Assembly: GCA_036397255.1 (NCBI GenBank)
Contig: DASWJH010000107.1
Coordinates: 1-64,000, forward strand
Reading direction: 5' to 3'
DNA length: 64,000 nt
Source of the DNA: Nitrospiria bacterium
GTDB taxonomy: Bacteria > Nitrospirota > Nitrospiria > DASWJH01
Shown: one piece after another, positions 49,076 to 58,628 of the stretch
How the letters are laid out: each line of letters opens with the position of its first letter
Numbering within the stretch: the first letter of the stretch is position 1
The notes under the pieces: generated by a model
Database searches by the model: none
The model's input: only the letters and a program-made list of their open reading frames with translations
Told to the model about the DNA's origin: nothing
Program-made: the position numbers and the translations under genes

Positions 49076-50515
49076 ATGGCTAAAAAACGTTCAAGCAAAG
49101 AAAGAAAATCCCGTCCCGGTGAAATTTCTTTTCCTCAAAGGGAAATTACCCGGTTAATCAATCAAGACAAACGATATCTATGGCACCCCTTCACCCAAAT
49201 GCAGGAATGGACTAAAGAAACGCCCATCATCATAAAAGAAGCCAAAGGAGTCTATCTCAAGGACCTTCGAGGCCATTCCTATTTGGACGGCACATCATCC
49301 ATTTGGGTCAACCTACACGGCCATCAATGTCAGGAAATTGATGAAGCCATAAAAAGCCAACTGAAAAAGGTGGCTCATTCGACCCTTTTGGGTTTGTCCA
49401 ATATTCCGGCCATCCGGTTAGCAAAGGCTTTGGTCCGGATCGCTCCCAAAGGGTTAACCCGTGTTTTTTATTCAGACGATGGATCCACCGCTATGGAAAT
49501 TGCAATCAAAATGGCCTATCAATTCTGGCAACTTCAAAAACCGGCCCAGCCGGAAAAAAAGATTTTTGTTTCCTTCACCAATGCATATCATGGAGATACA
49601 GTGGGCTCGGTCAGCGTTGGGGGAATTGATTTATTCCACCAACGGTTTGCCTCCCTCCTTTTTAAAACACTTAAAATCCCGTCTCCTTATTGTTATCGCT
49701 GTCACCTCGATCTTAATTTTCCTTCCTGTCAGCTGGCGTGTGCGGATGAGATTGAAAAAACACTAAGGAGCCACCACCCAGAAATCGCCGCTGTGGTCAT
49801 CGAACCCAAAGTTCAAGCCGCGGCGGGATTGATCACAGCGCCACCGGGATTTCTCAAACGAATCCGGCAAATCTGCACCGATTTGAATATCCTTTTAATT
49901 GCCGATGAAGTAGCAACCGGATTTGGAAGAACGGGGACAATGTTCGCTTGCCAAGAGGACGGTGTGACCCCGGATATTTTGGCCCTCTCCAAAGGGATTA
50001 CCGGAGGGTATCTCCCTTTAGCCGCCACACTCACAACCGACCCCGTTTACAAAACCTTTTTAGGTTCGTATGAGGAGTTCAAAACGTTTTTTCACGGTCA
50101 CAGCTATACAGGAAATCCTCTCGGTTGTGCAGCGGCACTGGCTAACCTACAGATTTTTAAAAAAGGAAAGGTCCTGACCCGTCTGAAGGGAAAAGCCACC
50201 TTTTTAAGAAAAATTTTGGCCGCCTTAAAGGACCTCCCCCATGTGGGGGATATCCGACAGGCCGGTTTCATGGTGGGAATTGAGTTGGTCAGAAAAAAAA
50301 AGACAAAGAACCCATACCCCCTCACTGAAAAAATCGGAATAAGGGTGTGTGAGGAAGCAAAAAAAAGGGGAATGATTCTTCGGCCACTTGGAAATATTAT
50401 CGTCCTCGTTCCCCCATTCATCTCAACCCGCAAAGAACTGGCCCGTATGGTGGAGATCATCCGGGAGGCCATTACCCAAATAACCGATAAGAAAGTGGGT
50501 AACCAGAGAGAATAA
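49076..50515 (+). CDS. bioA: adenosylmethionine-8-amino-7-oxononanoate aminotransferase
   Basis: PLP enzyme making DAPA in biotin synthesis. The N-terminus is a basic extension (KKRSSKERKSRPGE) not found in all members, then YLWHPFTQMQEW, YLDGTSSIWVNLHGH, VFYSDDGSTAMEIA, DEVATGFGRTG and the PLP Lys in LALSKGITGGYLPL (about residue 305). About 479 residues from ATG 49076, which follows AAAGGA closely; TTG 49046 is the alternative. No bioB, bioD or bioF is adjacent. Class III aminotransferase assignment is firm; BioA is supported by the WHPFTQM motif. Confidence 0.92.
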   Translation: MAKKRSSKERKSRPGEISFPQREITRLINQDKRYLWHPFTQMQEWTKETPIIIKEAKGVYLKDLRGHSYLDGTSSIWVNLHGHQCQEIDEAIKSQLKKVAHSTLLGLSNIPAIRLAKALVRIAPKGLTRVFYSDDGSTAMEIAIKMAYQFWQLQKPAQPEKKIFVSFTNAYHGDTVGSVSVGGIDLFHQRFASLLFKTLKIPSPYCYRCHLDLNFPSCQLACADEIEKTLRSHHPEIAAVVIEPKVQAAAGLITAPPGFLKRIRQICTDLNILLIADEVATGFGRTGTMFACQEDGVTPDILALSKGITGGYLPLAATLTTDPVYKTFLGSYEEFKTFFHGHSYTGNPLGCAAALANLQIFKKGKVLTRLKGKATFLRKILAALKDLPHVGDIRQAGFMVGIELVRKKKTKNPYPLTEKIGIRVCEEAKKRGMILRPLGNIIVLVPPFISTRKELARMVEIIREAITQITDKKVGNQRE

Positions 50516-50561
50516 TGCCGATAAAACAATGTGGAAGAGTTAAATGGAGATCAGGTTTTTT

Positions 50562-51176
50562 TTATCGTTTGGGGGTATAATTTTTTAAAAATCCCTCAAG
50601 AACTTGCTGGGGATCAATCCCTAAAACCTCTGCGTATTGGAACAGATAAGATTTTAAATAAACCCAGTGAGGAAGGCCTGAATGGTGGTTGGATTCAATA
50701 AAATTGAGATAGGTAATGTTTATCCGGGTTTTCTGCGCAACCCACTCCAAGGAGATCCCTTGGGATTCCCGAAACCGCTTTAATAATTCACCTGTACAGG
50801 TTTCTCCAATATTATTCAGGAAGGTTTCCAATTCCCCATCAATGACCGGGGGCTCATTTCCGGAAGAAACATTGACCTTTAATGGAACGGGGTCGGTTTG
50901 AGGTTGACTTTCCTTTACTATTTCTTCTCGGGAAGTTGGAGAAAGGGTTGAGTCATAAGCCCCTCGCCCCCCTTCATCCAGCAGCGTTCGATAGGCTTCA
51001 TCCAAACGCCTTTGAATCTGGGTCAACTCAGAAGAATCGTATAGTGAGTAAATCGCCAGAGAGTCTTCTTGAAAAGCCTCCTTCATTACCCGGTAAGCCC
51101 GGCGGATTTCATCCCGCGTCGCATTGGCATGAATATCTAAAAGTTCATAATAATTTTGATCAAGAATTCTTTTCAT
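50562..51176 (-). CDS. J-like domain / helix-turn-helix protein
   Basis: The 204-residue protein begins with a J-domain-like part (YYELLDIHANATRDEIRRAY, residues 9-28) but the HPD tripeptide that activates DnaK is absent (QED in its place). A Pro/Ser-rich linker follows, then a C-terminal helix-turn-helix of the RodZ/HTH_25 type (LLKRFRESQGISLEWVAQ, residues about 133-150, TRINITYLNFIE). No membrane segment. It is transcribed with the MinD-like gene 62 bases upstream, a pairing I believe recurs in deltaproteobacteria and relatives, with function unsettled. Confidence 0.8.
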   Translation of the reverse strand: MKRILDQNYYELLDIHANATRDEIRRAYRVMKEAFQEDSLAIYSLYDSSELTQIQRRLDEAYRTLLDEGGRGAYDSTLSPTSREEIVKESQPQTDPVPLKVNVSSGNEPPVIDGELETFLNNIGETCTGELLKRFRESQGISLEWVAQKTRINITYLNFIESNHHSGLPHWVYLKSYLFQYAEVLGIDPQQVLEGFLKNYTPKR

Positions 51177-51238
51177 GTAAACAAATCCATGGGCGGATTG
51201 GCATCGGAACAGGACTTCAATCCTTGAAAGGTTTCGGT

Positions 51239-52210
51239 TTAACTTTTCCTGGAAATAATACTTTCAAAGGTTAATTGCTCTTGTTTGAGTAGATTAATAA
51301 CAATTTTCTCAAGACATCGGGCGGAGGTCGCATAGGGAAACTCCGTCATCAGAGGCCGTTTTCTTTTGGTGGCCTGCCAAACGCAATCATCATAATCAAT
51401 ATACCCCAAATATTCGACACCAATTCCAAAATATTTCGAACAGGAACTCCTCATGGAAAACCCAAGGGCCATATCATCAGGAGACCGTACCTGGTTCACC
51501 ACCATTTTGGGTTTGAAACTATACATTTCCTGCTGAAGTTTTCGGCCTACGGTCTCATCAATACAGGTTACCTGATCAATCAGATCATGGGGCGTTTTGA
51601 TTCCCCGTTCGTTTTTCTGATCCATGGCAATGGCAATAATTTCCTTGATGTTTTTATTTTTCACCACTTTTTTAAAACGCCGGTAAAAAGAGGCTTTGAT
51701 AAAACGGTAAACATTTTCGATAGAGGTAGGCTCCGGCAAAACGACCAAAATCCCATTATCGGAGATTAAAAAGAAATCCAAAATATTAAAGGAGGTTCCA
51801 GCCCCTAAATCCAAAAGGATATAATCAAAATCCAGCTCATGGATTTTCCGGATAAGTTTCATTTTTTGATTATAACGTGGGTTGGCAATTTCCAAAATAT
51901 CCTGAGCACCACTGATCAAGGTCAGATTAGGAATGCCAGTGGGAACCACCACATCCTTAATGTGAGCAACCTTCCCTTTTATAAAATCCGAAAGGGTAGC
52001 CTCCGGATAGGGTATTCCCAAGCAGGTGTGCAGGTTCGCACAGCCTAAATCCGCATCAATGAGAATAACCCGCTTTCCCATTTTAGCCAGGTAGATTCCC
52101 ACGTTTCCTGCAATAAAGCTTTTACCGGTCCCTCCTTTTCCTCCCCCTATGGCCCATATTTCACGGTTGGGTACCCCCCGAAACTCGTTTATTAACACCT
52201 CTTCTTTCAT
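51239..52210 (-). CDS. MinD/ParA-family P-loop ATPase
   Basis: Deviant Walker A ATPase of 323 residues (GGGKGGTGKSFIAGNVG near residue 22), with IDADLGCANLH near 52, LDLGAGTSFN near 134 and a later stretch SFKPKMVVNQVRSPDD. This family positions division planes, flagella, plasmids and other cargoes on membranes or DNA. The MinD/FlhG-like branch is likely, but no minC, minE or flagellar gene is adjacent and the membrane-targeting helix at the C-terminus is not obvious. It pairs with the J-like/HTH gene. Confidence 0.88.
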   Translation of the reverse strand: MKEEVLINEFRGVPNREIWAIGGGKGGTGKSFIAGNVGIYLAKMGKRVILIDADLGCANLHTCLGIPYPEATLSDFIKGKVAHIKDVVVPTGIPNLTLISGAQDILEIANPRYNQKMKLIRKIHELDFDYILLDLGAGTSFNILDFFLISDNGILVVLPEPTSIENVYRFIKASFYRRFKKVVKNKNIKEIIAIAMDQKNERGIKTPHDLIDQVTCIDETVGRKLQQEMYSFKPKMVVNQVRSPDDMALGFSMRSSCSKYFGIGVEYLGYIDYDDCVWQATKRKRPLMTEFPYATSARCLEKIVINLLKQEQLTFESIISRKS

Positions 52211-52387
52211 ACCTTACATTCTTATCGGAAATCACTATAATCTTCAAGTCCTTTTTCTTGGCTGAAGAATTCAACCTTTTAGGGTCAAAGATAGCAAACC
52301 TTACCCCATTTCAGGTAAGCAGGAACCTTAAAAAAACCATGGGGTACGATTTGGAAATGGATGGGTAAGGAAATAAGAGGGAAAAAT

Positions 52388-52987
52388 CTAAGAATTTTCG
52401 GAAGGAGAACAAAGCCGTTGAACGTATTTACCGATTAAATCGGTTTCAATATTAACGGGGGAACCGATTGATTTATCCCCCAAGGTTGTCATTTTCAAAG
52501 TATGGGGAATAATCATCACTTCAACCCCCTTGGGGCCAATCTGGTTGATGGTAAGACTTATTCCATCAACGGCAATGGATCCTTTTGAAATACAATACCG
52601 CAAAAGATTTTGGGGAATTTCAAAAAAAAGGATTTGGCTTTCTCCAGCTAATTCCCGTTTTCGAAGAAACCCCACCCCGTCAACATGTCCGGTCACCCAA
52701 TGACCATCCAAAGGATCCCCAAGCCGAAGGGATCCTTCTAAATTGACCCCCTCGCCTTCTTTGACTTGTCCCAAATGAGTGACCCGAAAAGTTTCAGGAG
52801 ACACATCCACACTAAACCCCTCATCTGTTTTATGGACCGCTGTTAAGCAGACCCCATCAACGGAAATACTGGACCCTATCTTCACGCCTTGAACGACCTC
52901 TTTTGAACGTATGGTCATTCGCGCACTTTTGCCGTCCCGCTGAAGGCTTGCCACGATTCCCACTTCTTCAATAATTCCTGTAAACAT
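52388..52987 (-). CDS. ribE: riboflavin synthase alpha chain
   Basis: Dismutates two 6,7-dimethyl-8-ribityllumazines to riboflavin. Two lumazine-binding halves are visible in 199 residues: MFTGIIEEVG and SISVDGVCLTAV in the first, GHVDGVGFL and GSIAVDGISLTI in the second. Length is normal. The MFS gene follows 45 bases upstream on the same strand, and ribD lies 1.8 kb upstream, so riboflavin genes are close but not contiguous. No FMN riboswitch is visible before ribE or ribD. Confidence 0.96.
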   Translation of the reverse strand: MFTGIIEEVGIVASLQRDGKSARMTIRSKEVVQGVKIGSSISVDGVCLTAVHKTDEGFSVDVSPETFRVTHLGQVKEGEGVNLEGSLRLGDPLDGHWVTGHVDGVGFLRKRELAGESQILFFEIPQNLLRYCISKGSIAVDGISLTINQIGPKGVEVMIIPHTLKMTTLGDKSIGSPVNIETDLIGKYVQRLCSPSENS

Positions 52988-53032
52988 AGTCCCCCAGACA
53001 GGGGAAATCTTAACAGAGGGATTCCCTACTTG

Positions 53033-54235
53033 TCAAAATCCCTTCACCTCAGCTTCTCTTCTAACCACCCCTGCAAAAAGCAGAACCCCTGCTAATAAAA
53101 CAAACAAAAAAACCTGAAAGGTCCATAGGTATCCCAACCATCCCACCAACAATCCAAAGAAAAGAGGGCCGCTGGCATGGCCAATATCCATAATGGAACC
53201 AAATATCCCCATGGCGGAACCCAGGGAGCGGACCTCACATAAGTCGGCCACAAAGGCAGAAGTGGAAGATGTGGCAATGGCCTCTCCCAAGCCAAATATT
53301 CCCGCTAACAGTAAAAGAGGAATAAACCCTTGATTCAAAGGGATCAACCCGATGGAAAGGGCACATAGAAATAAACCCCCAATGATCATTCCCCTCCGCC
53401 CATAGCGATCGGAAATTCTCCCCATAAAGGGCCGGACCAAAAGCATGGCAGTTCCTTGAATTCCAAAGAGGAGACCAATTTCTCCGTAGTTAAGTCCTAC
53501 ATCTCTGGAGTAAATCGGCAAAAAAGCCATCAGCGCTCCCGACGCGAGCATAACCATCCCTTCCATACTACTGGTCAGGAGGATTCGGATATCACTGACC
53601 AGTTCTTTCAGCCCTTTGATCCACTCAGGCCCGAGTTTTTTCCAACCATCCCGCCGGACTGAAAGGAATCGCTGTTTTGGAAATCGGATGGTAAAAAACA
53701 AGGCAAAGATAAAAACCCCTATTACTGAACACACACCAAATACAGTGGAAAAAGTCCCAATCGTCAATAGAAATCCACCCACCATTGGACCAGTCAATTT
53801 TCCTAAATGGTTCGCTGACGAATACCATCCGAGGCTTTCTCCACGGGTGCTTTTAAACATATCCGCGACAACCGTCATGGCCACTGGGGCAAACAAGGCA
53901 GTGGCAAATCCATGGAAAAACCGTAAGAGGATCAATTGCCAAACGTCACTTACCCAATAATAGAAAAAAGGGGCAAAGGAAAAGGCCAAAACACCCAGAA
54001 AAATTAAAAAGCGTCTTCCTAAAAAATCGGAAAACATTCCCCCTGGGAATTTAAATAAAACACCGGTTAGGGTAGAGGCCGCAACGATGAAGCCAATCCA
54101 CTCAGGGGAAGCCCCAAGATGATCGGCAAATAGGGGAAGGAGAGGGGTTCGAATCAGGTTGTAGCTAAAATAAGCAAGCGTACTTAAAACACAAAGAAGT
54201 AAAAAGGTCCTTCCATTAGGCGTGCGAATCTCCAA
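53033..54235 (-). CDS. MFS transporter
   Basis: Twelve-segment major facilitator of 400 residues. Motif A-like GGMFSDFLGRRFLI near residue 64 (loop 2-3), and a second copy GRISDRYGRRGMI near 270. The start is TTG at 54235, seven bases after GGTGG; no other start fits. It sits between ribE and a small secreted protein gene. Substrate is not evident: a drug or metabolite efflux role is possible, but riboflavin export is only a guess from position. Confidence 0.9.
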   Translation of the reverse strand: MEIRTPNGRTFLLLCVLSTLAYFSYNLIRTPLLPLFADHLGASPEWIGFIVAASTLTGVLFKFPGGMFSDFLGRRFLIFLGVLAFSFAPFFYYWVSDVWQLILLRFFHGFATALFAPVAMTVVADMFKSTRGESLGWYSSANHLGKLTGPMVGGFLLTIGTFSTVFGVCSVIGVFIFALFFTIRFPKQRFLSVRRDGWKKLGPEWIKGLKELVSDIRILLTSSMEGMVMLASGALMAFLPIYSRDVGLNYGEIGLLFGIQGTAMLLVRPFMGRISDRYGRRGMIIGGLFLCALSIGLIPLNQGFIPLLLLAGIFGLGEAIATSSTSAFVADLCEVRSLGSAMGIFGSIMDIGHASGPLFFGLLVGWLGYLWTFQVFLFVLLAGVLLFAGVVRREAEVKGF

Positions 54236-54282
54236 GAAACATCCACCGGGTAAAAAATAAAAGGGGGAAAATAAAATCCAAA

Positions 54283-54708
54283 TTAAAAGGAAATTTTAAG
54301 AAGGCTTAATTCTACGCCGCTTGTTTTCAACCCATGGGGAGAGGGTTTTCCCCCGGGGAAGGCCGATTGGCTCCTTCCGCCAATAGGGCGTATTTCAACC
54401 GTGGGAATATTCAATGAAAGTTCTCCTTCATTAATCTCGGCGAATGAATTCCGGGGAATTTGAACAATTCCGTAAATCGTTCCCAAAATGATTCCTGAGC
54501 CGGCCCCATAACCCAGTACCTCAAGGTGATCATCAGGATTATCCATAAGGAGCAGGATGCCCCCTCCAATCATAGTACCAATTAACCCTCCAAAAAAGCC
54601 GCTTTTTAAAACGTCAGCTAATTCTTCCGCCGTTTGGGCTTTTGAGGGAGAAGCAGTCATCAATAAGAAAAGGCCCGCCAAAATACCTACCCATATCTTT
54701 CGTTGCAT
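54283..54708 (-). CDS. hypothetical secreted glycine-rich protein
   Basis: The 141 residues have a signal peptide (about 1-24, cut after PSKA), then two Gly-rich hydrophobic stretches (GGLIGTMIGGGILLL and GYGAGSGIILGTIYG), like glycine-zipper membrane segments, and a polar C-terminal third. I do not recognise a family. It lies between ribD and the MFS gene on the same strand, 35 bases after ribD. Confidence 0.7.
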   Translation of the reverse strand: MQRKIWVGILAGLFLLMTASPSKAQTAEELADVLKSGFFGGLIGTMIGGGILLLMDNPDDHLEVLGYGAGSGIILGTIYGIVQIPRNSFAEINEGELSLNIPTVEIRPIGGRSQSAFPGGKPSPHGLKTSGVELSLLKISF

Positions 54709-54743
54709 TATTCCCCCTTGTGTTTAAAAAATCTGCCCTTCTG

Positions 54744-55859
54744 TCAATGAAGATACCCTTCCACCATCCAATCCTTTCCCATTGGGGTTACCTTCATTCT
54801 TTCCAAGGATAGTGCTTTTTTGAGGGACTCCGGTGAATTTCCTGCAATAGCACCTTTTGCTTGTGTCCCCCCGATAATTTTAGGGGCGAGGAAAAAAATG
54901 ACTTTATTTACAATTTTTGAGGCCAAAGCGGAAGCATTGATTTTTGGACCTCCCTCAATCAACAAAGAGGTCAGGCTCATCCCCCCCAACTTTTTTATTA
55001 ATGAGAGCATATCAATTCCCCCCTGATCCGATTTTTCCCTAAGGACCCTAACCCCACGTTCCTCAAGGGCCTTTTGTTTTGCTTTGGACCCTTTCCGCCC
55101 CGTAACAATAATGGTTTTGGAGGGATCGGCTTTCCGGATCATTTTTGCTTTCAAGGGAAAGCGCAAACGGGTATCGAGCACAATGCGAAAGGGTTCCCGG
55201 ATGGGTTGTTTGGGGAGACGAACCGTCAATAGAGGGTCATCGGAAAGAACCGTCCCAATTCCAACAAGGATACCATCGCATTGTTGACGTAATTGGTGAA
55301 CGAATTTCCGGGAAGACTCTCCCGTAATCCAACGGGATTCCCCTCTGGCGGTTGAAACTTTTCCATCCAAACTGGCGGCGACTTTTAATATGACAAAGGG
55401 CCGCCCGGTGGTTACAAATTTAATATAACTTTCATTATAGGACCGGGCCTTTTCAGATAAAACCCCAACTTCCACCTCAATTCCTTTTTTGCGAAGTGCT
55501 CTGATCCCTTTTCCGGAAACCCGGGGATTCGGGTCCTCCATGGCAATTACCACACGCCGGACCCCGCTCTCGACCACCTTAGGAACACAGGGTGGGGTTC
55601 TTTTCTTGAGGTGACAGCAGGGCTCCAATGTCACATACAAAATGCCATTCCGGGCCCTTGACCCAGCCTCTTCTAAGGCCACAATTTCCGCATGAGGCAT
55701 TCCTGCTCCACGATGGTAGCCCTTTCCAACCACTTTCCCCCCTCGAACCACCACCGCCCCTACCAGGGGATTAGGGCTGGTAAAACCCCTGGCCTTCATA
55801 GCCAGAGAATGTGCCATCCGCATAAACCGAAGGTCATTCATTGAATGGTTCACATTCAC
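54744..55859 (-). CDS. ribD: riboflavin biosynthesis deaminase-reductase RibD
   Basis: Bifunctional: deaminates the pyrimidine intermediate and reduces its ribosyl side chain. The deaminase domain has the zinc ligands HAEIVAL near residue 55 and PCCHLKKRTPPC near 80. The reductase domain (about 150-371) has ILKVAASLDGKVS and LLIEGGPKINASAL. The start is GTG at 55859, within the ppdK stop (GTGA overlap), or ATG at 55841. It is probably co-transcribed with ppdK. Confidence 0.95.
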   Translation of the reverse strand: MNVNHSMNDLRFMRMAHSLAMKARGFTSPNPLVGAVVVRGGKVVGKGYHRGAGMPHAEIVALEEAGSRARNGILYVTLEPCCHLKKRTPPCVPKVVESGVRRVVIAMEDPNPRVSGKGIRALRKKGIEVEVGVLSEKARSYNESYIKFVTTGRPFVILKVAASLDGKVSTARGESRWITGESSRKFVHQLRQQCDGILVGIGTVLSDDPLLTVRLPKQPIREPFRIVLDTRLRFPLKAKMIRKADPSKTIIVTGRKGSKAKQKALEERGVRVLREKSDQGGIDMLSLIKKLGGMSLTSLLIEGGPKINASALASKIVNKVIFFLAPKIIGGTQAKGAIAGNSPESLKKALSLERMKVTPMGKDWMVEGYLH

Positions 55860-58564
55860 CTAGAGCGAACTTTCTTTTTGCTGGCTTTCCGAGATTCCTC
55901 TCGGGAGGATTTGGTTTTTGATTTTTTAGGGGATTTTTTCCCTTTCAACGCCGCATGAGCGGCAGCCAGACGAGCAACCGGGATACGATAGGGAGAACAA
56001 CTCACATAATTCAAACCAATACGATGACAGAACTCAACGGATTTGGCTTCTCCTCCATGTTCCCCGCAAATCCCAAGTTTGATATCTGGCCGTTCAGATC
56101 GTCCGCGCCGGACCCCGATGATCATCAATTGCCCTACCCCTTCTTGATCAATGGTGACAAAGGGATCTTGGGGAAAAATACCCGCTTCCACATATTGGGG
56201 GAGAAACCTCCCCGCATCATCCCGACTTAAACCATGGGTAGTTTGGGTCAAATCATTGGTTCCGAAGGAAAAGAACTCTGCCCTTTTTGCAATTTCGTTG
56301 GCAACCAAAGCAGCCCGAGGGAGCTCGATCATGGTACCCACAAGATATTTCACTTTTACACCAAACCGCCCCATCACCTCTCTCGCAACCCGGTCACATA
56401 AATCCTTCATCAAATTAAACTCCTTAACATGGCCCACCAAAGGGATCATGACCTCGGGATAAACCTTCTGGCCCTCACCCATCAATTCACAGGCTGCTTC
56501 AAAAATAGCCTGAACCTGCATTTCATAGATTTCCGGATAGGTCACACCCAACCGCACGCCGCGATGGCCCAGCATGGGATTGAATTCATGAAGGCTATTG
56601 TTTTTATTGATCAGCTCCTTGACCGGGACCGACATCTCTTTCGAGAGCTCCTCCAGGTCTGCTTCCGTTCGGGGAAGAAATTCGTGTAAAGGGGGATCCA
56701 ATAATCGGATGGTAACGGGCAACCCAGCCATTTCCTTAAAAATTCCCTTAAAATCGGAGCGTTGAATAGGGAGAAGTTTCGCCAACGCTTTTTTACGGCC
56801 TTCCACTGTTTCCGACAGGATCATTTCCCGGAAAGATTGAATACGGTCTCCCTCAAAAAACATATGCTCGGTGCGGCAAAGCCCAATCCCTTCCGCACCA
56901 AAACCGCGGGCGACTTTGGAATCATGTGGAGTGTCCGCATTGGTTCTCACTTTAAGATGACGAAACGAATCAACCCATTTCATCAGTGTGGCATAATCTT
57001 TACTTTGCTCAGGGGTCACCAAGGGAACTTCCCCTAAAATCACCTCCCCGCTGGTTCCGTTGAGTGTCAATGAATCTCCCTCTCTGACCTCCGAGTGACC
57101 CACCTTAAACATCTTTTGTTCTTCATCCAACCGAATATCCCCACACCCGGTGATACAACATTTTCCCATCCCTCTGGCCACCACGGCCGCGTGGGAGGTC
57201 ATTCCTCCCCGTACGGTTAAAATTCCCTGGGCGGCATGCATTCCACCCACATCTTCAGGGGAAGTCTCCCCTCGGACCAATATAACTTTTTCTCCCAGCT
57301 CATTGGCTCGCTCGGCGTCCTCCGAATTAAACACCACACGGCCCACCGCAGCCCCTGGGGAAGCCGGAAGACCCCGGGTTAGAACCTTAACCTTGGCTTT
57401 CACATCCACCATGGGATGAAGTAAATGGTCTAGCTGTTCGGGTTGAATTCTCAGAATAGCGGTTTCTTTATCAATTAGTTTTTCCTTTACCATTTCAACC
57501 GCAATTCGAATGGCCGCAGAAGCGGTGCGTTTACCCGTTCGGGTCTGCAGCATATACAGCTTTCCCTCTTGGATCGTAAACTCAATATCCAACATGTCTT
57601 TATAGTGCCGTTCCAACTTTTTATAAATTTTAATAAGGTCGGAATAAGCAGAAGGAACTTTTTTGGCTAAAGCATCAATCGGAAGGGGGGTTCGAATTCC
57701 CGCCACCACATCCTCTCCCTGTGCATTGAAAAGGCATTCCCCGAAAAAGCGTTTTTCACCCGTTGAAGGATCTCTCGTAAAAGCCACTCCGGTTCCAGAG
57801 GTCTCCCCCATGTTACCGAACACCATAGATTGGACGTTGGCGGCGGTTCCCATATCATGGGGAATTTGGTAAATATTTCGGTATTTCACCGCGCGGTCTC
57901 CGTTCCAAGAGTCAAAAACCGCATTGATACTCATCCGAAGCTGCTCCATGGGGTCATCCGGAAAAGGCCTCCCTTTTTCTTCCTGGACCAGTGCTTTGTA
58001 CTGCTTTACCAAACCCTGAAGATCTTCCACTTCCAGGGCGGTATCTTCCTGAAGTGATTTTTCCTGTTTGACACCGTCTAGAATTTTTTCGAAACGCTCC
58101 CGCTTAATTCCCATCACCACATCACCAAACATCATAATAAATCGCCGATAAGCATCAAACGCAAACCGCCTATTTTGAGAACGTGTAGCCAATCCTTCAA
58201 CGCTGTTCTCATTCAAACCAATGTTTAAGACCGTATCCATCATTCCAGGCATCGATATTTTGGCCCCCGAACGAACGGAAACCAAAAGGGGATTTTTGGA
58301 ATCACCAAAACGGGCTCCCATCACTTTTTCAACCCGGGCCAGATTCCGCAAAATTCCCTCCCATAACCCCTTAGGGTAACGTTTTCCATTGGCATAAAAA
58401 GCGTTACAGGCTTGGGTGGAGATGGTAAACCCCGCAGGAACCCGAATTCCAAGATGGGTCATTTCCGCCAAACCCGCCCCTTTTCCACCCAGGACATCCT
58501 TCATGTGCCCTCGCCCTTCGGCCTTTCCTTCCCCAAAAAAGTAAACATACTTGGTTGCCTTCAT
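55856..58564 (-). CDS. ppdK: pyruvate, phosphate dikinase
   Basis: Interconverts pyruvate and phosphoenolpyruvate with ATP and phosphate, for gluconeogenesis or reverse glycolytic flux. About 902 residues from ATG 58564, which follows AGGAGGG; the reading frame is open seven codons further. N-terminal ATP-grasp part (GGKGAGLAEM near residue 24), phosphohistidine in GGMTSHAAVVARGMGKCC, then the TIM-barrel PEP domain (FGTNDLTQTTHGLSRDD, CGEHGG). A Lys/Ser-rich tail of about 30 residues is added at the C-terminus. It overlaps ribD by four bases. Confidence 0.96.
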   Translation of the reverse strand: MKATKYVYFFGEGKAEGRGHMKDVLGGKGAGLAEMTHLGIRVPAGFTISTQACNAFYANGKRYPKGLWEGILRNLARVEKVMGARFGDSKNPLLVSVRSGAKISMPGMMDTVLNIGLNENSVEGLATRSQNRRFAFDAYRRFIMMFGDVVMGIKRERFEKILDGVKQEKSLQEDTALEVEDLQGLVKQYKALVQEEKGRPFPDDPMEQLRMSINAVFDSWNGDRAVKYRNIYQIPHDMGTAANVQSMVFGNMGETSGTGVAFTRDPSTGEKRFFGECLFNAQGEDVVAGIRTPLPIDALAKKVPSAYSDLIKIYKKLERHYKDMLDIEFTIQEGKLYMLQTRTGKRTASAAIRIAVEMVKEKLIDKETAILRIQPEQLDHLLHPMVDVKAKVKVLTRGLPASPGAAVGRVVFNSEDAERANELGEKVILVRGETSPEDVGGMHAAQGILTVRGGMTSHAAVVARGMGKCCITGCGDIRLDEEQKMFKVGHSEVREGDSLTLNGTSGEVILGEVPLVTPEQSKDYATLMKWVDSFRHLKVRTNADTPHDSKVARGFGAEGIGLCRTEHMFFEGDRIQSFREMILSETVEGRKKALAKLLPIQRSDFKGIFKEMAGLPVTIRLLDPPLHEFLPRTEADLEELSKEMSVPVKELINKNNSLHEFNPMLGHRGVRLGVTYPEIYEMQVQAIFEAACELMGEGQKVYPEVMIPLVGHVKEFNLMKDLCDRVAREVMGRFGVKVKYLVGTMIELPRAALVANEIAKRAEFFSFGTNDLTQTTHGLSRDDAGRFLPQYVEAGIFPQDPFVTIDQEGVGQLMIIGVRRGRSERPDIKLGICGEHGGEAKSVEFCHRIGLNYVSCSPYRIPVARLAAAHAALKGKKSPKKSKTKSSREESRKASKKKVRSR

Positions 58565-58628
58565 AATCCCTCCTTGTGTTCCCAAAGCTTGGAAACCGGA
58601 ATGAATTCCATCCGGATTAAACCTCCGT

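Noticed and set aside
52988-53032. FMN riboswitch before ribE
   Set aside because: Only 45 bases separate ribE from the MFS gene, and no FMN-element sequence is present. None is seen before ribD either, where ppdK overlaps.
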